The notes under the pieces were generated by a model. The model worked only from the letters and a program-made list of their open reading frames with translations. It had not been told where the DNA came from and ran no database searches. A DNA stretch of 59,576 bases from Halobacteriales archaeon QS_5_70_15 (GTDB taxonomy: Archaea > Halobacteriota > Halobacteria > Halobacteriales > Haloarculaceae), in assembly GCA_003022005.1 (NCBI GenBank), contig PXRQ01000043.1:33436-93011 (forward strand). The letters are read 5' to 3'. The position numbers and the translations under genes are program-made. Positions 25,635 through 34,434 of this stretch are shown one piece after another (positions within the stretch are counted from its first letter, which is position 1; each line of letters opens with the position of its first letter).

Positions 25635-26621
25635 ATGTCCGACGGATCCCCATCCGACCTCGAGTCGCTCCCGGAACTCTCCTTCGCCGGGGTGCAGACG
25701 TTCCTGAAGGCCGACCACTGCCCGCCGGACGGGTTGGACGACGACGTCGACGTGGGCGTCCTGGGCGTGCCGTTCGACGGCGCCGTCTCGCGACAGCCGG
25801 GCGCCCGCTTCGGCCCCGGCGCGCTCCGCGAGGCGAGCGCTTGGTACGCCTACCTCGGGGGGTACAAGGGCGGCGTCCACAACGTCGAGACCGACAGGAC
25901 GGTGAGCTACGACGATCTCTCGATGCGCGACTGCGGGGACGTCCCCACGGTACCGACGAGCATCGAGCGGACGCGACCGCAGGTGATCGCGGCGGTCGAG
26001 GCCGTCGCCGAGCGGGCGTTCCCGGTCGTGCTCGGCGGGGACCACTACGTCACCTACCCGTCGTTCGTCGGCTTTGCCCGCGCGGTGGGCGAGCGGGTCG
26101 GCCTGATCCACATCGACGCCCACAGCGACACGGTCGAGTCCAGCGCGCTCTACGGCGAGCACTTCCACGGCTCGCCGATGGCCCGCATCGACGAATCCGA
26201 GTACGGCGGGTACGGGAACCACGCGATGGTCGGTATCCGGGGCTACGAGGGCCCGGAGTTCCCGGACCTCGTCGAGGAACGCGGGATCCACGTCGACTAC
26301 GCGCCGGACGTCCGCGAGCGGGGTATCGAGGCCTGCGTCGAGGACGCCATCGACCACGCGACCGACGGGGTCGACCACGTCTACCTCACGGTCGACATCG
26401 ACGGCGTCGACCCGGCGTACGCCCCCGGGACGGGCACGCCCGAACCCGGCGGGCTCACCAGCGACGACCTCCTGCGGGCGATGGACCTGCTCGGCGCGTG
26501 CGACGCGGTCGGGGCGATGGACCTGATGGAGGTGGCGCCCGACCTCGACCCGACCGAGTCGACCCAACGGCTCGGCGCGAACGCCGTCGTCCGGTTCCTC
26601 GAGTCGAAGTTCCTGGGGTAG
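25635..26621 (+). CDS. Agmatinase/ureohydrolase family enzyme
   Basis: A 328-residue binuclear manganese ureohydrolase. The metal ligands are seen in VVLGGDHYVTYPS (His), GLIHIDAHSDT (D-x-H-x-D) and YLTVDIDGVDPAYAPGTGTP (D-x-D). RQPGARFGPGALREAS is the family N-terminal motif. Members hydrolyse agmatine, guanidinobutyrate or similar guanidino compounds to urea. Arginase is less likely from the GDHYVTYP context, but the substrate is not certain. The gene stands alone with its own TATA box and an inverted repeat over the start region. Confidence 0.85.
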   Translation: MSDGSPSDLESLPELSFAGVQTFLKADHCPPDGLDDDVDVGVLGVPFDGAVSRQPGARFGPGALREASAWYAYLGGYKGGVHNVETDRTVSYDDLSMRDCGDVPTVPTSIERTRPQVIAAVEAVAERAFPVVLGGDHYVTYPSFVGFARAVGERVGLIHIDAHSDTVESSALYGEHFHGSPMARIDESEYGGYGNHAMVGIRGYEGPEFPDLVEERGIHVDYAPDVRERGIEACVEDAIDHATDGVDHVYLTVDIDGVDPAYAPGTGTPEPGGLTSDDLLRAMDLLGACDAVGAMDLMEVAPDLDPTESTQRLGANAVVRFLESKFLG

Positions 26622-26751
26622 CCCCCTCCGGCGGGACCGCTCGGATGCCCGGGGCCGTCCTCCGCGCCGGCGGTAGAACGGGAGCGCCGACCGGGGCGCT
26701 CGGGCCGGGTGTCGTTCAGGTGGGACGGCGGTCGAGTGACGGGGACCAGCC

Positions 26752-27249
26752 ATGGACCGGGAGTTCGTGCGGGGCCTGCTCGTCGAGGCGTCGTTCGCGT
26801 ACGGGTTCACCATCGCGTTCTGGGGATCGGGCGTCCTCATCGTCAACGAGTACGGCCTGCCACACACGCCCGGCGTGTTCGCGTACGCGGTCGGGGCGGT
26901 CACGGGGTTCGGCCTCCTGATACGGTCGTGCGTAGTCCGCGATGATCGCCGATCCCGGCCGGGCGATCGCCGGTACATCGTTACCCACGACCGTACGACG
27001 GCCGCGAGCTTCGGCGGCGTGTTCACACGGGTGACCCCCGAACGGACCCCGCAGTACGTCCTCCTCGCCGGCGTCCACCACCTGGCCAGCCTCGTCCCGA
27101 TCGTCGTCACACACCTCGTGCTGATCGCCCCGGTCGGGACGTTCGGGTCGCTGTTCCTCGTCGGCACGAACGTGTCCGTCGTCTACAACATCGCCGCCGC
27201 GATGGAGGAGTCCGTCTCGGAGTGGATGCTCCAACACGACCCGCGGTGA
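26752..27249 (+). CDS. Membrane protein interrupted in frame by a palindromic element
   Basis: A 165-residue protein with four predicted membrane segments (residues about 8-28, 42-60, 100-125 and 130-150). Residues 57-81 (IRSCVVRDDRRSRPGDRRYI and five more) are encoded by a 75-bp copy of the dispersed palindromic element. They form a basic loop unlike the rest of the protein. Because 75 is a multiple of three, the frame stays open. Without the insert the sequence would run from AVTGFGLL to TAASFGGVFTRVTPERTPQY. I do not recognise the protein family. ATG 26752 is the first start. Confidence 0.65.
   Translation: MDREFVRGLLVEASFAYGFTIAFWGSGVLIVNEYGLPHTPGVFAYAVGAVTGFGLLIRSCVVRDDRRSRPGDRRYIVTHDRTTAASFGGVFTRVTPERTPQYVLLAGVHHLASLVPIVVTHLVLIAPVGTFGSLFLVGTNVSVVYNIAAAMEESVSEWMLQHDPR
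26921..26995 (-). repeat. Dispersed palindromic element, copy B (75 bp), inside a gene
   Basis: The ends are TACGGTCGTGCGTA and TACCCACGACCGTA. On the minus strand it matches copy D (46072) over its first 52 bases with one mismatch, then has a 4-base deletion. That deletion makes the length 75 and keeps the host frame open. Confidence 0.85.
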
Positions 27250-27348
27250 CGGGGACGGGCCGGCACACGGCGAGCCCGCGTCCGCGGGCCGCCGTGCCGG
27301 AGGGGCGGTGGGGACGACGGGGCGCTGCGAGGCGGTCGAGGCGGGGGG

Positions 27349-28152
27349 TTACGCCTTGCTCCCCCAGCCGAACGCCAGCCAGCCGCCGTCGTTGTGGAGC
27401 ACCTCGCCCGTGGTGTAGTGCCCGCCGGCCGCGAGGAACGTCGCGCACTGGTTGACCTCCTCGAGCGTGCCGAACCGGTCCGGCGGCGTTCGGTTCCGGA
27501 CGTGCTCCTCGCTGTAGCCGTAGTAGGGCCAGTCGTGGTCCTCGGCCGCCTCGCCCCACGGCGCCGCCGCGAGGTCCGTCCGCACGTAGCCCGGCGCGAG
27601 CGCGTTCACACAGACGTCGTACTCGGCGAGCTCCACGGCGAACGTGCGGGTGAGGTTCTCGATGGCCCCCTTCGTCGCGTTGTACGGCGCCCGCCCCTGG
27701 ACGCCGACGCTCCCGAACATGCTCGACATGTTGATGATCTGTCCGCCCGTCCCCCCCTCGGCCATCCGCTGGCCGGCGACCTGCGAGCCGAGGAACGTGC
27801 CCGTGAGGTTGACATCGAGGACGCCACGCCAGTCCTCGGGTGTCTGCTCGAACAGCGGCTTCTCGACGGTCGTCCCCGCGTTGTTGACCATGATGTCGAT
27901 CGACCCGAACTCGTCGACGGCGGCGTCGACCAGCGCCTCGACCTCGGTCTTCTCGCTCACGTCGGCCTCCGCGGCGACGGCCTCGCCACCCGAGTCGCGG
28001 ATGGCCTCGGCGGTCGATTCGGCCCGCTCCAGCGACCGCGAATTGGTGACGACGCTCGCCCCCTCCGCCGCGAACCGCCGCGCGATCCCCTCGCCGAGGC
28101 CGGTGCTCGACCCAGTGACGACGGCCGTGTCGCCCTCCAGTCTCCCGGTCAT
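27349..28152 (-). CDS. SDR-family oxidoreductase
   Basis: A 267-residue classical short-chain dehydrogenase/reductase. AVVTGSSTGLGEGIARRFAA (residues 9-28) is the NAD(P) loop, T-G-x3-G-x-G. MVNNAGTT is the NNAG motif. INMSSMFGS and APYNATKGA hold the catalytic Ser and Y-x3-K. DLAAAPWGEAAEDHDWPYYG is a specific loop seen in sugar or polyol dehydrogenases. The C-terminus ends GWLAFGWGSKA. The true substrate is unknown. ATG 28152 starts the conserved part. Confidence 0.9.
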   Translation of the reverse strand: MTGRLEGDTAVVTGSSTGLGEGIARRFAAEGASVVTNSRSLERAESTAEAIRDSGGEAVAAEADVSEKTEVEALVDAAVDEFGSIDIMVNNAGTTVEKPLFEQTPEDWRGVLDVNLTGTFLGSQVAGQRMAEGGTGGQIINMSSMFGSVGVQGRAPYNATKGAIENLTRTFAVELAEYDVCVNALAPGYVRTDLAAAPWGEAAEDHDWPYYGYSEEHVRNRTPPDRFGTLEEVNQCATFLAAGGHYTTGEVLHNDGGWLAFGWGSKA

Positions 28153-28368
28153 GGGCGGGCGCTCGCGTCCGGTCGGGTTAGTTCTATCCCCCGCGGGATC
28201 GGCGGTGTCCCGGTGCGCAGCACCCGACTGTGACAGTCGCCGGGACCGGGGCGGACGCTCCGCCGGGCCACCCGGACGCGGCGAGCCGTCCGCGGTCCTG
28301 TATCCGAACACGTCCGCGCCGTCGCGGAACCGAAGTACTTAGCACCGCCTTCGGAGTGATGCCCGTGA

Positions 28369-29592
28369 ATGGGTGGCCGCTTCCGCGTCCGGTCGGCCGT
28401 CGTCGGCATCGCGACCGATCTCTCGCGCGACGGCTCGGGATGGGTCCTGCTGGCGGTCTCGCTCGGCTGGTTCCTCACGCTCGGCGTGCGGGTGGTCTAC
28501 CCCGCGCTGTTGCCGCAGGTGACCGCCGAGTTCGGCGTCGGCAACGCGGCCGCCGGGCTGTTCGTCGGCGGCCTCTGGACGACGTACGCGCTGCTGCAGT
28601 TCCCCGGCGGCGCGCTGGCCGACGCGGTCGGCGAACGACTGGTGCTCGCCGGGAGCGTGGTCGTCACCGCGGGCGCCGTCGGCGCCATCCTCCTCTCGAG
28701 CACGCTCGAGCTGTTCGTCCTGGCGACGGTACTGCTCGGGCTGGGGACCGGGCTCTACGGGACGACGCGGCTCACCGTCATCTCGGCGGTGTTCGACCGG
28801 ACCGAGACGACGGCGATCAGCCTGAGCCAGGCGGCGGGGAACGTCGGGAACGTCGTGCTGTCGGCCGGCGCCGGCGTCGTGGGCGTCTACCTCGGCTGGC
28901 GGTGGGGGTTCGGCTACCTCCTTCCAGGACTGCTCCTCTCGGCGGTCGGCCTCTGGGTCTTCGTGCCGCGGCGGGCGTCGCCCACGACCGACGGCGAACC
29001 CTTCCGGGAGACGATGGGGCGGGTCGCGACGGCGATCCGGACCCCCCGCGTGCTCGCGGTCACCGTCCTCCTCTCGCTCAACATGTTCCTCTACCAGAGC
29101 GTGACGGGGTTCCTGCCGACGTACCTCGTCGCGGCGAAGGGGCTCGACCCCGGCACCGCCGCCACGCTGTTCAGCCTGTTCTTCGCGAGCGCGATCGGCC
29201 TGCAGTTCCTGTCGGGCGTGGTCGCCGACCGCCGCGGGAACCGTGTCGCCATCGCCGCGTTCGTCGGTGCCAGCGTCCCGGCGTTCGCCCTGCTGACGGT
29301 CGCCGAGTCGTTTCCGGCGCTGGTCGCGACGGTCCTCCTGTTGAGCTGTCTGCTCGGCGCGATGCCGCCGGTCAACGCCGCGGGGCTCGGAGCGCTCCCC
29401 CCCGAGATACGGGGGAGCGGCTTCGGGCTCCTCCGGACGGGCTACATCGCGTTCGGGGCGGCCGGACCGCCGACGGTCGGCCTCCTGGCCGACGCCGGGC
29501 GGTTCGACGGCGCCTTCCTCCTGCTCGGGACGGTCGCGTTCGGGTTGAGCGTCTGGGGGCTCCTCTTCGAGCGGGTCGACGACCGGCGGTGA
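28369..29592 (+). CDS. MFS transporter
   Basis: A 407-residue major facilitator superfamily permease with 12 predicted membrane segments. FPGGALADAVGERLVLAGS after segment 2 is the A-like cytoplasmic loop, and SGVVADRRGNRVAIAA is its repeat after segment 8. TTAISLSQAAGNVGNVVLSA and PPEIRGSGFGLLRTGYIAFG are typical of bacterial and archaeal MFS carriers. The substrate cannot be told. It is divergent from the SDR gene. Confidence 0.88.
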   Translation: MGGRFRVRSAVVGIATDLSRDGSGWVLLAVSLGWFLTLGVRVVYPALLPQVTAEFGVGNAAAGLFVGGLWTTYALLQFPGGALADAVGERLVLAGSVVVTAGAVGAILLSSTLELFVLATVLLGLGTGLYGTTRLTVISAVFDRTETTAISLSQAAGNVGNVVLSAGAGVVGVYLGWRWGFGYLLPGLLLSAVGLWVFVPRRASPTTDGEPFRETMGRVATAIRTPRVLAVTVLLSLNMFLYQSVTGFLPTYLVAAKGLDPGTAATLFSLFFASAIGLQFLSGVVADRRGNRVAIAAFVGASVPAFALLTVAESFPALVATVLLLSCLLGAMPPVNAAGLGALPPEIRGSGFGLLRTGYIAFGAAGPPTVGLLADAGRFDGAFLLLGTVAFGLSVWGLLFERVDDRR

Positions 29593-29623
29593 CCTGCCGT
29601 CCGGCTCCCACACACGGGGGCTC

Positions 29624-29956
29624 CTACACCGGCAGGCCGCTCCGGAGGAGGTACAGCACCGTCATGCCGACGACGAGCGTCCCGAGGACGCTCCCGGTTC
29701 GCCAGGCGACGAGGGCGGCGACACCCCCCGCGAGCAGCCGGTCGTTCCCGGGATCGATCGCGACCGAGCCGTCGACGAGCAGGAACGCGGGGAGCACGAG
29801 CGCGGCGAGCACCGCCGGCGGGACGTACCGGAGCGCGGCCCTGACGTTCGGGGGGACCCCGTCGGCGCTCGCGAACGCCTCGATGAACGAGAGGCGGAAG
29901 GCGAGGGTGACCAGACCCACGAGGACGGCGAGCCCCCACAGCGCGAGGTCGACCAC
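29624..29956 (-). CDS. azlD: AzlD family protein
   Basis: A 110-residue membrane protein with three to four segments, RLSFIEAFASADGVPPNVRA and ALRYVPPAVLAALVLPAFLL being typical of AzlD. It is the small partner of AzlC in a branched-chain amino-acid exporter. Its GTG start follows the stop of azlC without any gap, so the two are translated together. Confidence 0.87.
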   Translation of the reverse strand: MVDLALWGLAVLVGLVTLAFRLSFIEAFASADGVPPNVRAALRYVPPAVLAALVLPAFLLVDGSVAIDPGNDRLLAGGVAALVAWRTGSVLGTLVVGMTVLYLLRSGLPV

Positions 29957-30640
29957 CTACGCCCACCCCCGTTCGGCGAGCAGGCCGGCGCCGACGCCGA
30001 CGAGCGGCCCTGCGACGAGGCCGAGTTCGAGCGGCAGTCCCGCGCCGCCGACCGCCACGCATCCCCCCACCACCGCGGCCGCGAGCGACGGGCGGTCCTC
30101 CAGTGTCGGGACGAGCAGCGCCAGGAACAGCAGCGGCGTCGCGAAGCCGACGTTCAGTTCGGGCGGGAGGCTCGTCCCGAGGACGATGCCGAGGACCGTG
30201 CCGCCCTGGTAGGCGAACCACATCGGGACGGCGGCGCCGACGTAGTACCAGGCCGCGCTCGCGACGGGGCGGTCGGCGAACTCGCCGACGGTGAGCGCGT
30301 AGACCGGGTCCGTGAGCAGGTAGCCGAACGTCCACCGGCGTCCCCGGGGGAGGTCCCGAATGTACTGTGCGACGGACGCGCTGTACATCAGGTAGCGAAG
30401 GTTGATGACGAGCGCCGTGAGCGCGACCACCGCGAGCGGCGCGTCACGGCCGAGCAGGTCGAAGGCGGCGAGCTGGGCGGCGCCGGTGTAGACGAGGACG
30501 GACGTCCCGACCGTCGCGGCCGCGGGGACGCCCGCCTCGACGGCGGCCGCCCCGACGACCACCCCGAACGGGAGTTCGCTCAGGACGAGCGGGACGACGT
30601 CCCGGAGCCCGGCGGCGAGGTCGGAGCGCGAGACGCGCAT
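29957..30640 (-). CDS. azlC: AzlC family branched-chain amino acid permease
   Basis: A 227-residue membrane protein with about seven segments. VLSELPFGVVVGAAAVEAGV, YTGAAQLAAFDLLGRDAPLA, LRYLMYSASVAQYIRDLPRG and TDPVYALTVGEF are family hallmarks. AzlC/AzlD pairs export branched-chain amino acids and analogues. ATG at 30640 is taken; a start 27 nt upstream is weaker. It is followed directly by azlD. Confidence 0.88.
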   Translation of the reverse strand: MRVSRSDLAAGLRDVVPLVLSELPFGVVVGAAAVEAGVPAAATVGTSVLVYTGAAQLAAFDLLGRDAPLAVVALTALVINLRYLMYSASVAQYIRDLPRGRRWTFGYLLTDPVYALTVGEFADRPVASAAWYYVGAAVPMWFAYQGGTVLGIVLGTSLPPELNVGFATPLLFLALLVPTLEDRPSLAAAVVGGCVAVGGAGLPLELGLVAGPLVGVGAGLLAERGWA

Positions 30641-30707
30641 GCCACCGGGTTCCGACGGTCCCCGCATGAAGATTTGGAAACCGCGGGGAGGCGGACGGCC
30701 GAACGGG

Positions 30708-31664
30708 TCATCCGGACAGCGAGACGACGACCGTCCCGACGACGACCGCGATCGACGCGGCGACCAGCCGCGGGGTCACCCGCTCCAGGCCACGGGGGAG
30801 GAAGACCGCCGATAGCCCCACCACGAGTAACGGTGCGGCCTGCAGGATGGGGACCACCACGACCACGGGCGCGACGGCTAGCGCGGCGAAGTAGCCGACC
30901 AGCGCGAGCGTGCCGGCGACCCCCGCACCGAGGAACCACCGGAGGTTTCCGTCGCCGTTCCCGTCCCCGTCCCCGTCCCCGTCTACGCCCGCGACCGACA
31001 CGGGCGGCAGGGACCGGGGGCCGTCCCGGACGGCGACGAACGCGGCGTAGCCGACGGCGGCCGCAGAGACCATCACCGCGAGGCCGACGAACGTGGGCGT
31101 GCCGGTGGCGAACCCGACCTTGAGGAGTATCGGTTCGACGCCCAGCGTCACCGCCGCCAGCACCGGCAGGAGCAGGTACGCGCCGGCGTCGGCGAGCGAA
31201 TCGACCGTCCCCTCGTCCCGTGCCGTCTCGCGGGTGATGACCGCCACCGCGCCGACGATGAGAACGATCCCGGCGAGGTGCGGCACCGTGAGCGTCTCGT
31301 CGAGGAACAGCGCCGCGAGCAGCGTGGAGACGAGCGCCGTCGTGGAAACGACGGGGGCGGTCCGCGAGGCGCCGATGGTCCGCGTCGCCTCGAACTGGGC
31401 CACCCGCGAGAGCACCGACCCGGCGATGCCGGCGCCAGCGAAGAGGGCGGCCGAGGCTGCCGTGAGCCCGTAGTCGGGGTAGTACGCCACCGCCACGCCG
31501 GGGACGACCAGCGCGGCGTTGCAGGCCAGCGAGACGAGCATCGCGCCCGTGACCGACCCCGTTCGGGTGCCGAGCCTAATGAACACGTACTGGCCCGCCC
31601 AGCCCAGGGCGGCGAGGACGGCGACGAGGGCGCCGGCGGCCACCCCCGGGACGGCGAGTGTCAC
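30708..31664 (-). CDS. EamA/DMT-family transporter
   Basis: A 318-residue drug/metabolite transporter with ten predicted membrane segments in two EamA repeats. The first repeat shows LAALGWAGQYVFIRLGTRTG, the second FVVAGVEPILLKVGF-like and LQAAPLLVVGLSAVFLPRGL. Between them lies a simple-sequence Asp/Gly/Asn linker encoded by a CCCCGT hexamer repeat (about 30957-30985). The GTG at 31664 is preferred because AAATAC lies about 27 nt before it; ATG 31745 would add a polar, unconserved 27-residue tail. The substrate is unknown. Confidence 0.82.
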   Translation of the reverse strand: MTLAVPGVAAGALVAVLAALGWAGQYVFIRLGTRTGSVTGAMLVSLACNAALVVPGVAVAYYPDYGLTAASAALFAGAGIAGSVLSRVAQFEATRTIGASRTAPVVSTTALVSTLLAALFLDETLTVPHLAGIVLIVGAVAVITRETARDEGTVDSLADAGAYLLLPVLAAVTLGVEPILLKVGFATGTPTFVGLAVMVSAAAVGYAAFVAVRDGPRSLPPVSVAGVDGDGDGDGNGDGNLRWFLGAGVAGTLALVGYFAALAVAPVVVVVPILQAAPLLVVGLSAVFLPRGLERVTPRLVAASIAVVVGTVVVSLSG

Positions 31665-31772
31665 GGGCGAGGGTGGCGCGGGTTCGTATTTGACTCTACT
31701 GGAGTCGGGGACCGTCGACCGGTCCGGCGAACCGGACGTCGTCACCGCCCACCGGCGCCCGGGGGCTGCCCC

Positions 31773-32612
31773 TCACCCGCGGTCGCCGTCCGGCACGGGG
31801 TCGCCGTCGAGCCCGTCCAGCGCCTCGACCAGTTCGGCGACGTTCCCGGCAGCCTCCGCGACCAGCCGGTCGCCCATCTCTGCGGTGGCCACGGTCGGAT
31901 CGCCGATGTGACCCGCGGGGGTGAGTTCGCCCATCCGCTCGGCCGATAGCGCCCACCCCACGCGGTTGTCGCCGTAGGCGTCGTAGTCGGTCAGCGGCAG
32001 GGCGTCCTCGGGCGGATCGACCGGCGCCGCGCGGTCCATCCGGACGAGGTCGGGGAACAGCGAGAGCATGCAGGCCGTCTCGAACTCGGCAGCGTGGAAG
32101 GAGACCCCGCTCCGCCGTGTCTCGCGGGCGGCGTCCTCGAAGACGGAGACGAGCGGGACGTGGAACGCCCGGAGGTCGTGTTCGGTGGTCAGTTCCCGGA
32201 CGACGATCCCGAGTTCGGGGTCCTGTGCGAGGTAGTGACCGTTGATGAGGAGGACGCTCTCGACGCCCCACTCGCCCGCCGAGACGCAGACGTCCCGCAC
32301 GTAGCCCTGGAACGTCTCGCTCTCGACGGTGAACGTCCCCGGCTTGAACGTGTGGTGGGGGCTGACGCCGAACCAGATCGGCGGCGCGAGCAGACAGCCG
32401 GTCCGTTCGGCGACCCGCTCGGCGACCGCCTCGGGCATGTAGACGTCCACCCCGAGCGGGAGGTGGTGACCGTGCTGTTCCGTGCTCCCGACGGGGAGCA
32501 GCATCGTCGAGGACCGCTCGACGGCGGCCTCGACCTCCGGCCAGGTCATCTCCGCGAGGCGGTAGGGCGGATCGGGGTCCGCGTCGACGTCACGATCGGG
32601 GTCATCGGTCAT
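31773..32612 (-). CDS. Creatininase family amidohydrolase
   Basis: A 279-residue metal-dependent amidohydrolase. MLLPVGSTEQHGHHLPLGVD (residues about 36-55) carries the metal-binding E-x-H-G-x-H-L-P pattern. LLINGHYLAQ (N-G-H) and SFHAAEFETACMLSLFPDLV (H-A-x-x-x-E-T) complete the site. Relatives include creatininase, the F420/riboflavin-related FAPy deformylase ArfB and MftE peptidase. Haloarchaeal members may belong to the ArfB branch, but this is not certain. ATG 32612 opens the conserved part after a low-complexity acidic leader. Confidence 0.85.
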   Translation of the reverse strand: MTDDPDRDVDADPDPPYRLAEMTWPEVEAAVERSSTMLLPVGSTEQHGHHLPLGVDVYMPEAVAERVAERTGCLLAPPIWFGVSPHHTFKPGTFTVESETFQGYVRDVCVSAGEWGVESVLLINGHYLAQDPELGIVVRELTTEHDLRAFHVPLVSVFEDAARETRRSGVSFHAAEFETACMLSLFPDLVRMDRAAPVDPPEDALPLTDYDAYGDNRVGWALSAERMGELTPAGHIGDPTVATAEMGDRLVAEAAGNVAELVEALDGLDGDPVPDGDRG

Positions 32613-32712
32613 ACACGGGGTCGCGGCGCGTGCCGCCTTAGTTCCCGCTCCCGGGGCCGGACCCACCGAGTCCGGGGAACCATTAACCGGAACGGCGACG
32701 AACCCACCGACC

Positions 32713-33030
32713 ATGCCCGACGACGAGTGGTTCGAGGACGCGACGGTCCGCAAGGCGGCAAACGTCTACCACGACGGACGGGTGACGAGCCGCGAACTCC
32801 ACACGGCCGACGGCGAGCGGGTGACCCTCGGGATAATCCTCCCCGGCGAGTACACGTTCGAGACGAGCGAGCGAGAGGAGGTGGAACTGCTCGCCGGGAG
32901 CGCGAGCGTCGACCGCCCCGACGGTTCGACGGTGGACGTCGGGACCGGCGAGTCGTTCTCGGTCCCCGGGGACAGCGAGTTCGTCATCTCGACCGAGGGA
33001 GTCGTCGACTACGTCTGCCGGTACGGCTGA
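32713..33030 (+). CDS. ppnP: Pyrimidine/purine nucleoside phosphorylase (PpnP/DUF1255)
   Basis: A 105-residue single-domain cupin. Relatives such as E. coli PpnP split many nucleosides into base and ribose-1-phosphate. KAANVYHDGRVTSRELHTAD, TLGIILPGEYTFETSEREEV, ELLAGSASV and GESFSVPGDSEFVI are in the family order. The stop codon TGA (33028-33030) immediately precedes copy H of the palindromic element. Confidence 0.85.
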   Translation: MPDDEWFEDATVRKAANVYHDGRVTSRELHTADGERVTLGIILPGEYTFETSEREEVELLAGSASVDRPDGSTVDVGTGESFSVPGDSEFVISTEGVVDYVCRYG

Positions 33031-33104
33031 TACGGTCGGACGTGACGGTTTACCGGCGAGCGCCCGACCGGGTTCGGCCCTCGCCGGGAGAAGGCTCCGA
33101 CCGT
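33031..33104 (+). repeat. Dispersed palindromic element, copy H (diverged)
   Basis: It starts TACGGTCGGACGTGACGG directly after the TGA of ppnP and matches copy D at 31 of its first 38 bases (for example TTTACCGGCGAGCGCCCG). The right end is decayed (CTCCGACCGTC). It fills the short gap before the convergent gene. Confidence 0.55.
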
Positions 33105-33106
33105 CC

Positions 33107-33910
33107 TCAGGGGAACGCGAGCGTGCGCCGCTCGCCGGCCGCATCGACGGTCGCCGCGTACAGCGGGGACAGGGGGATCACGCCACGTCCACCGGCTTTG
33201 AACGTCTCGAACAGATCCCGGAGCTCCGCGATCGTCCCCTCGTCGAAGCCCATGGAAGCGAGGGTGTCCGGGGCGAGCTTCGGGGTGTACTGTAGTCGAC
33301 CGAAGAACGTGTCGACCAGCGAGTGGGAGCGTTCGATCGCCGTCCCGAACTCGTCCGTCCCGGTGATGGGTTCCAGGTCCGCCCAGGCCCGTTCGAGGAA
33401 CGCCGGCCACTGGGCGATGCATCTGTACTCGGAGGGTACCATCTCGCCGAACTCGCCGGGGACGACGTACGGGGAACCCGGGATCCTGGCCCGAGCCTCG
33501 TCCTGAGGGAGGAGGGTCAGCGGCTGGCCCCGGACCCGGGTGGCCCACTCCGGAGCCGGGTGCTGTGTCACGTAGTAACGGGGCGCGAGGAAGTCGTTTC
33601 GGGCGAGTTGCCCCCGCAAGGCGGCGTACTCGCCGGGATCGAGGTCCACGTCGGCCGCATCGTAGCCCGGCAGGTCGGGCTCGGCGGCCGAGAGGAAGGT
33701 GTCGCGGAACGCGACCGAGAACGCGGCGAACTCGCGGGTCCCGAACACGGGCTTGATCTGCCCCCAGGCGTAGCGGGCGAACCGCGGCTCGTGATACGTC
33801 AGCGTTCGCCAGATGGAGCCGACCAGGCCGGTGGTCCGCTCGATGTCCTCGTACAGCCCCCGTTGCCAGCCGGTCGCCTCCGACGCGTAGACTTGTTCGG
33901 TACTGTCCAT
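33107..33910 (-). CDS. DehI-like halocarboxylic acid dehalogenase family protein
   Basis: A 267-residue mainly helical protein. MDSTEQVYASEATGWQRGLY, WRTLTYHEPRFARYAWGQIK and FGTREFAAFSVAFRDTFLSA match haloarchaeal proteins placed in the DehI (group I 2-haloacid dehalogenase) family, a cofactor-free enzyme that hydrolyses 2-haloalkanoates. Whether this distant member has dehalogenase activity is doubtful. The stop is 3 bp from copy H of the palindromic element, and the gene is convergent with ppnP. Confidence 0.6.
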   Translation of the reverse strand: MDSTEQVYASEATGWQRGLYEDIERTTGLVGSIWRTLTYHEPRFARYAWGQIKPVFGTREFAAFSVAFRDTFLSAAEPDLPGYDAADVDLDPGEYAALRGQLARNDFLAPRYYVTQHPAPEWATRVRGQPLTLLPQDEARARIPGSPYVVPGEFGEMVPSEYRCIAQWPAFLERAWADLEPITGTDEFGTAIERSHSLVDTFFGRLQYTPKLAPDTLASMGFDEGTIAELRDLFETFKAGGRGVIPLSPLYAATVDAAGERRTLAFP

Positions 33911-34225
33911 GCTGGGCCTCCCTACCGTCGGAGTGGAGTCGAAAAAACCTATCGGCTATCCCCGATCGCGGTCGTTGCGGCGAGAGCGGTCCCGTAACGA
34001 CGGACCTCGAGACGACCCTGCGCTCGAACGGAGTCCCGTGATTCATCGTCACACCACCGGCCTCCGGTCGGCCGGTCGAACCGCTGGACAGGTCGGCACG
34101 CGCCTCCACGTCGAAGTCCGTCCGGACGGCGGTCGACTGTCACGCCCCGCGAAGGAGGGGCGCGCCGTGTCCGGCACGACCGCCGAGGGACCTTGCTGTT
34201 CTGTACGTTCGGCTGGAAAAGCTCG
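33911..34225. other. Intergenic stretch without recognisable gene
   Basis: No frame here carries a family motif, and the open frames on both strands are typical GC-bias shadows. The region separates the divergent DehI-like and methyltransferase genes, together with the element-like segment at 34226. Confidence 0.45.
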
Positions 34226-34340
34226 TACGGTGGTGCGTGATTCCTTCCCTCGTCCCGGATCGAGTTCGTCTCGGCGGTCTCGATGGTCTCGAAGCACCGA
34301 TCCTGTCGAATACTGCCGAAAACAGTTACGCACGACAGTG
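34226..34340 (-). repeat. Possible longer relative of the palindromic element (115 bp)
   Basis: The ends TACGGTGGTGCGTGA and GTTACGCACGACAGTG resemble the family termini in inverted orientation. The spacing is 115 bp and the interior is unrelated except for short stretches. It may be a diverged copy with an insertion. Confidence 0.35.
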
Positions 34341-34434
34341 TGAAACGGTCGAAACCTATCCGTCCGTTCCGATTAACCCCGGGTTCCGTGTGCACCGCCC
34401 GGCACTTCGCGGTCTTATGTAGCTGTGTGCGATT

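Noticed and set aside
28230..30212. 660-codon plus-strand frame
   Set aside because: Out-of-frame reading of the MFS gene and antisense of azlD and azlC; no hydrophobic segments or motifs.
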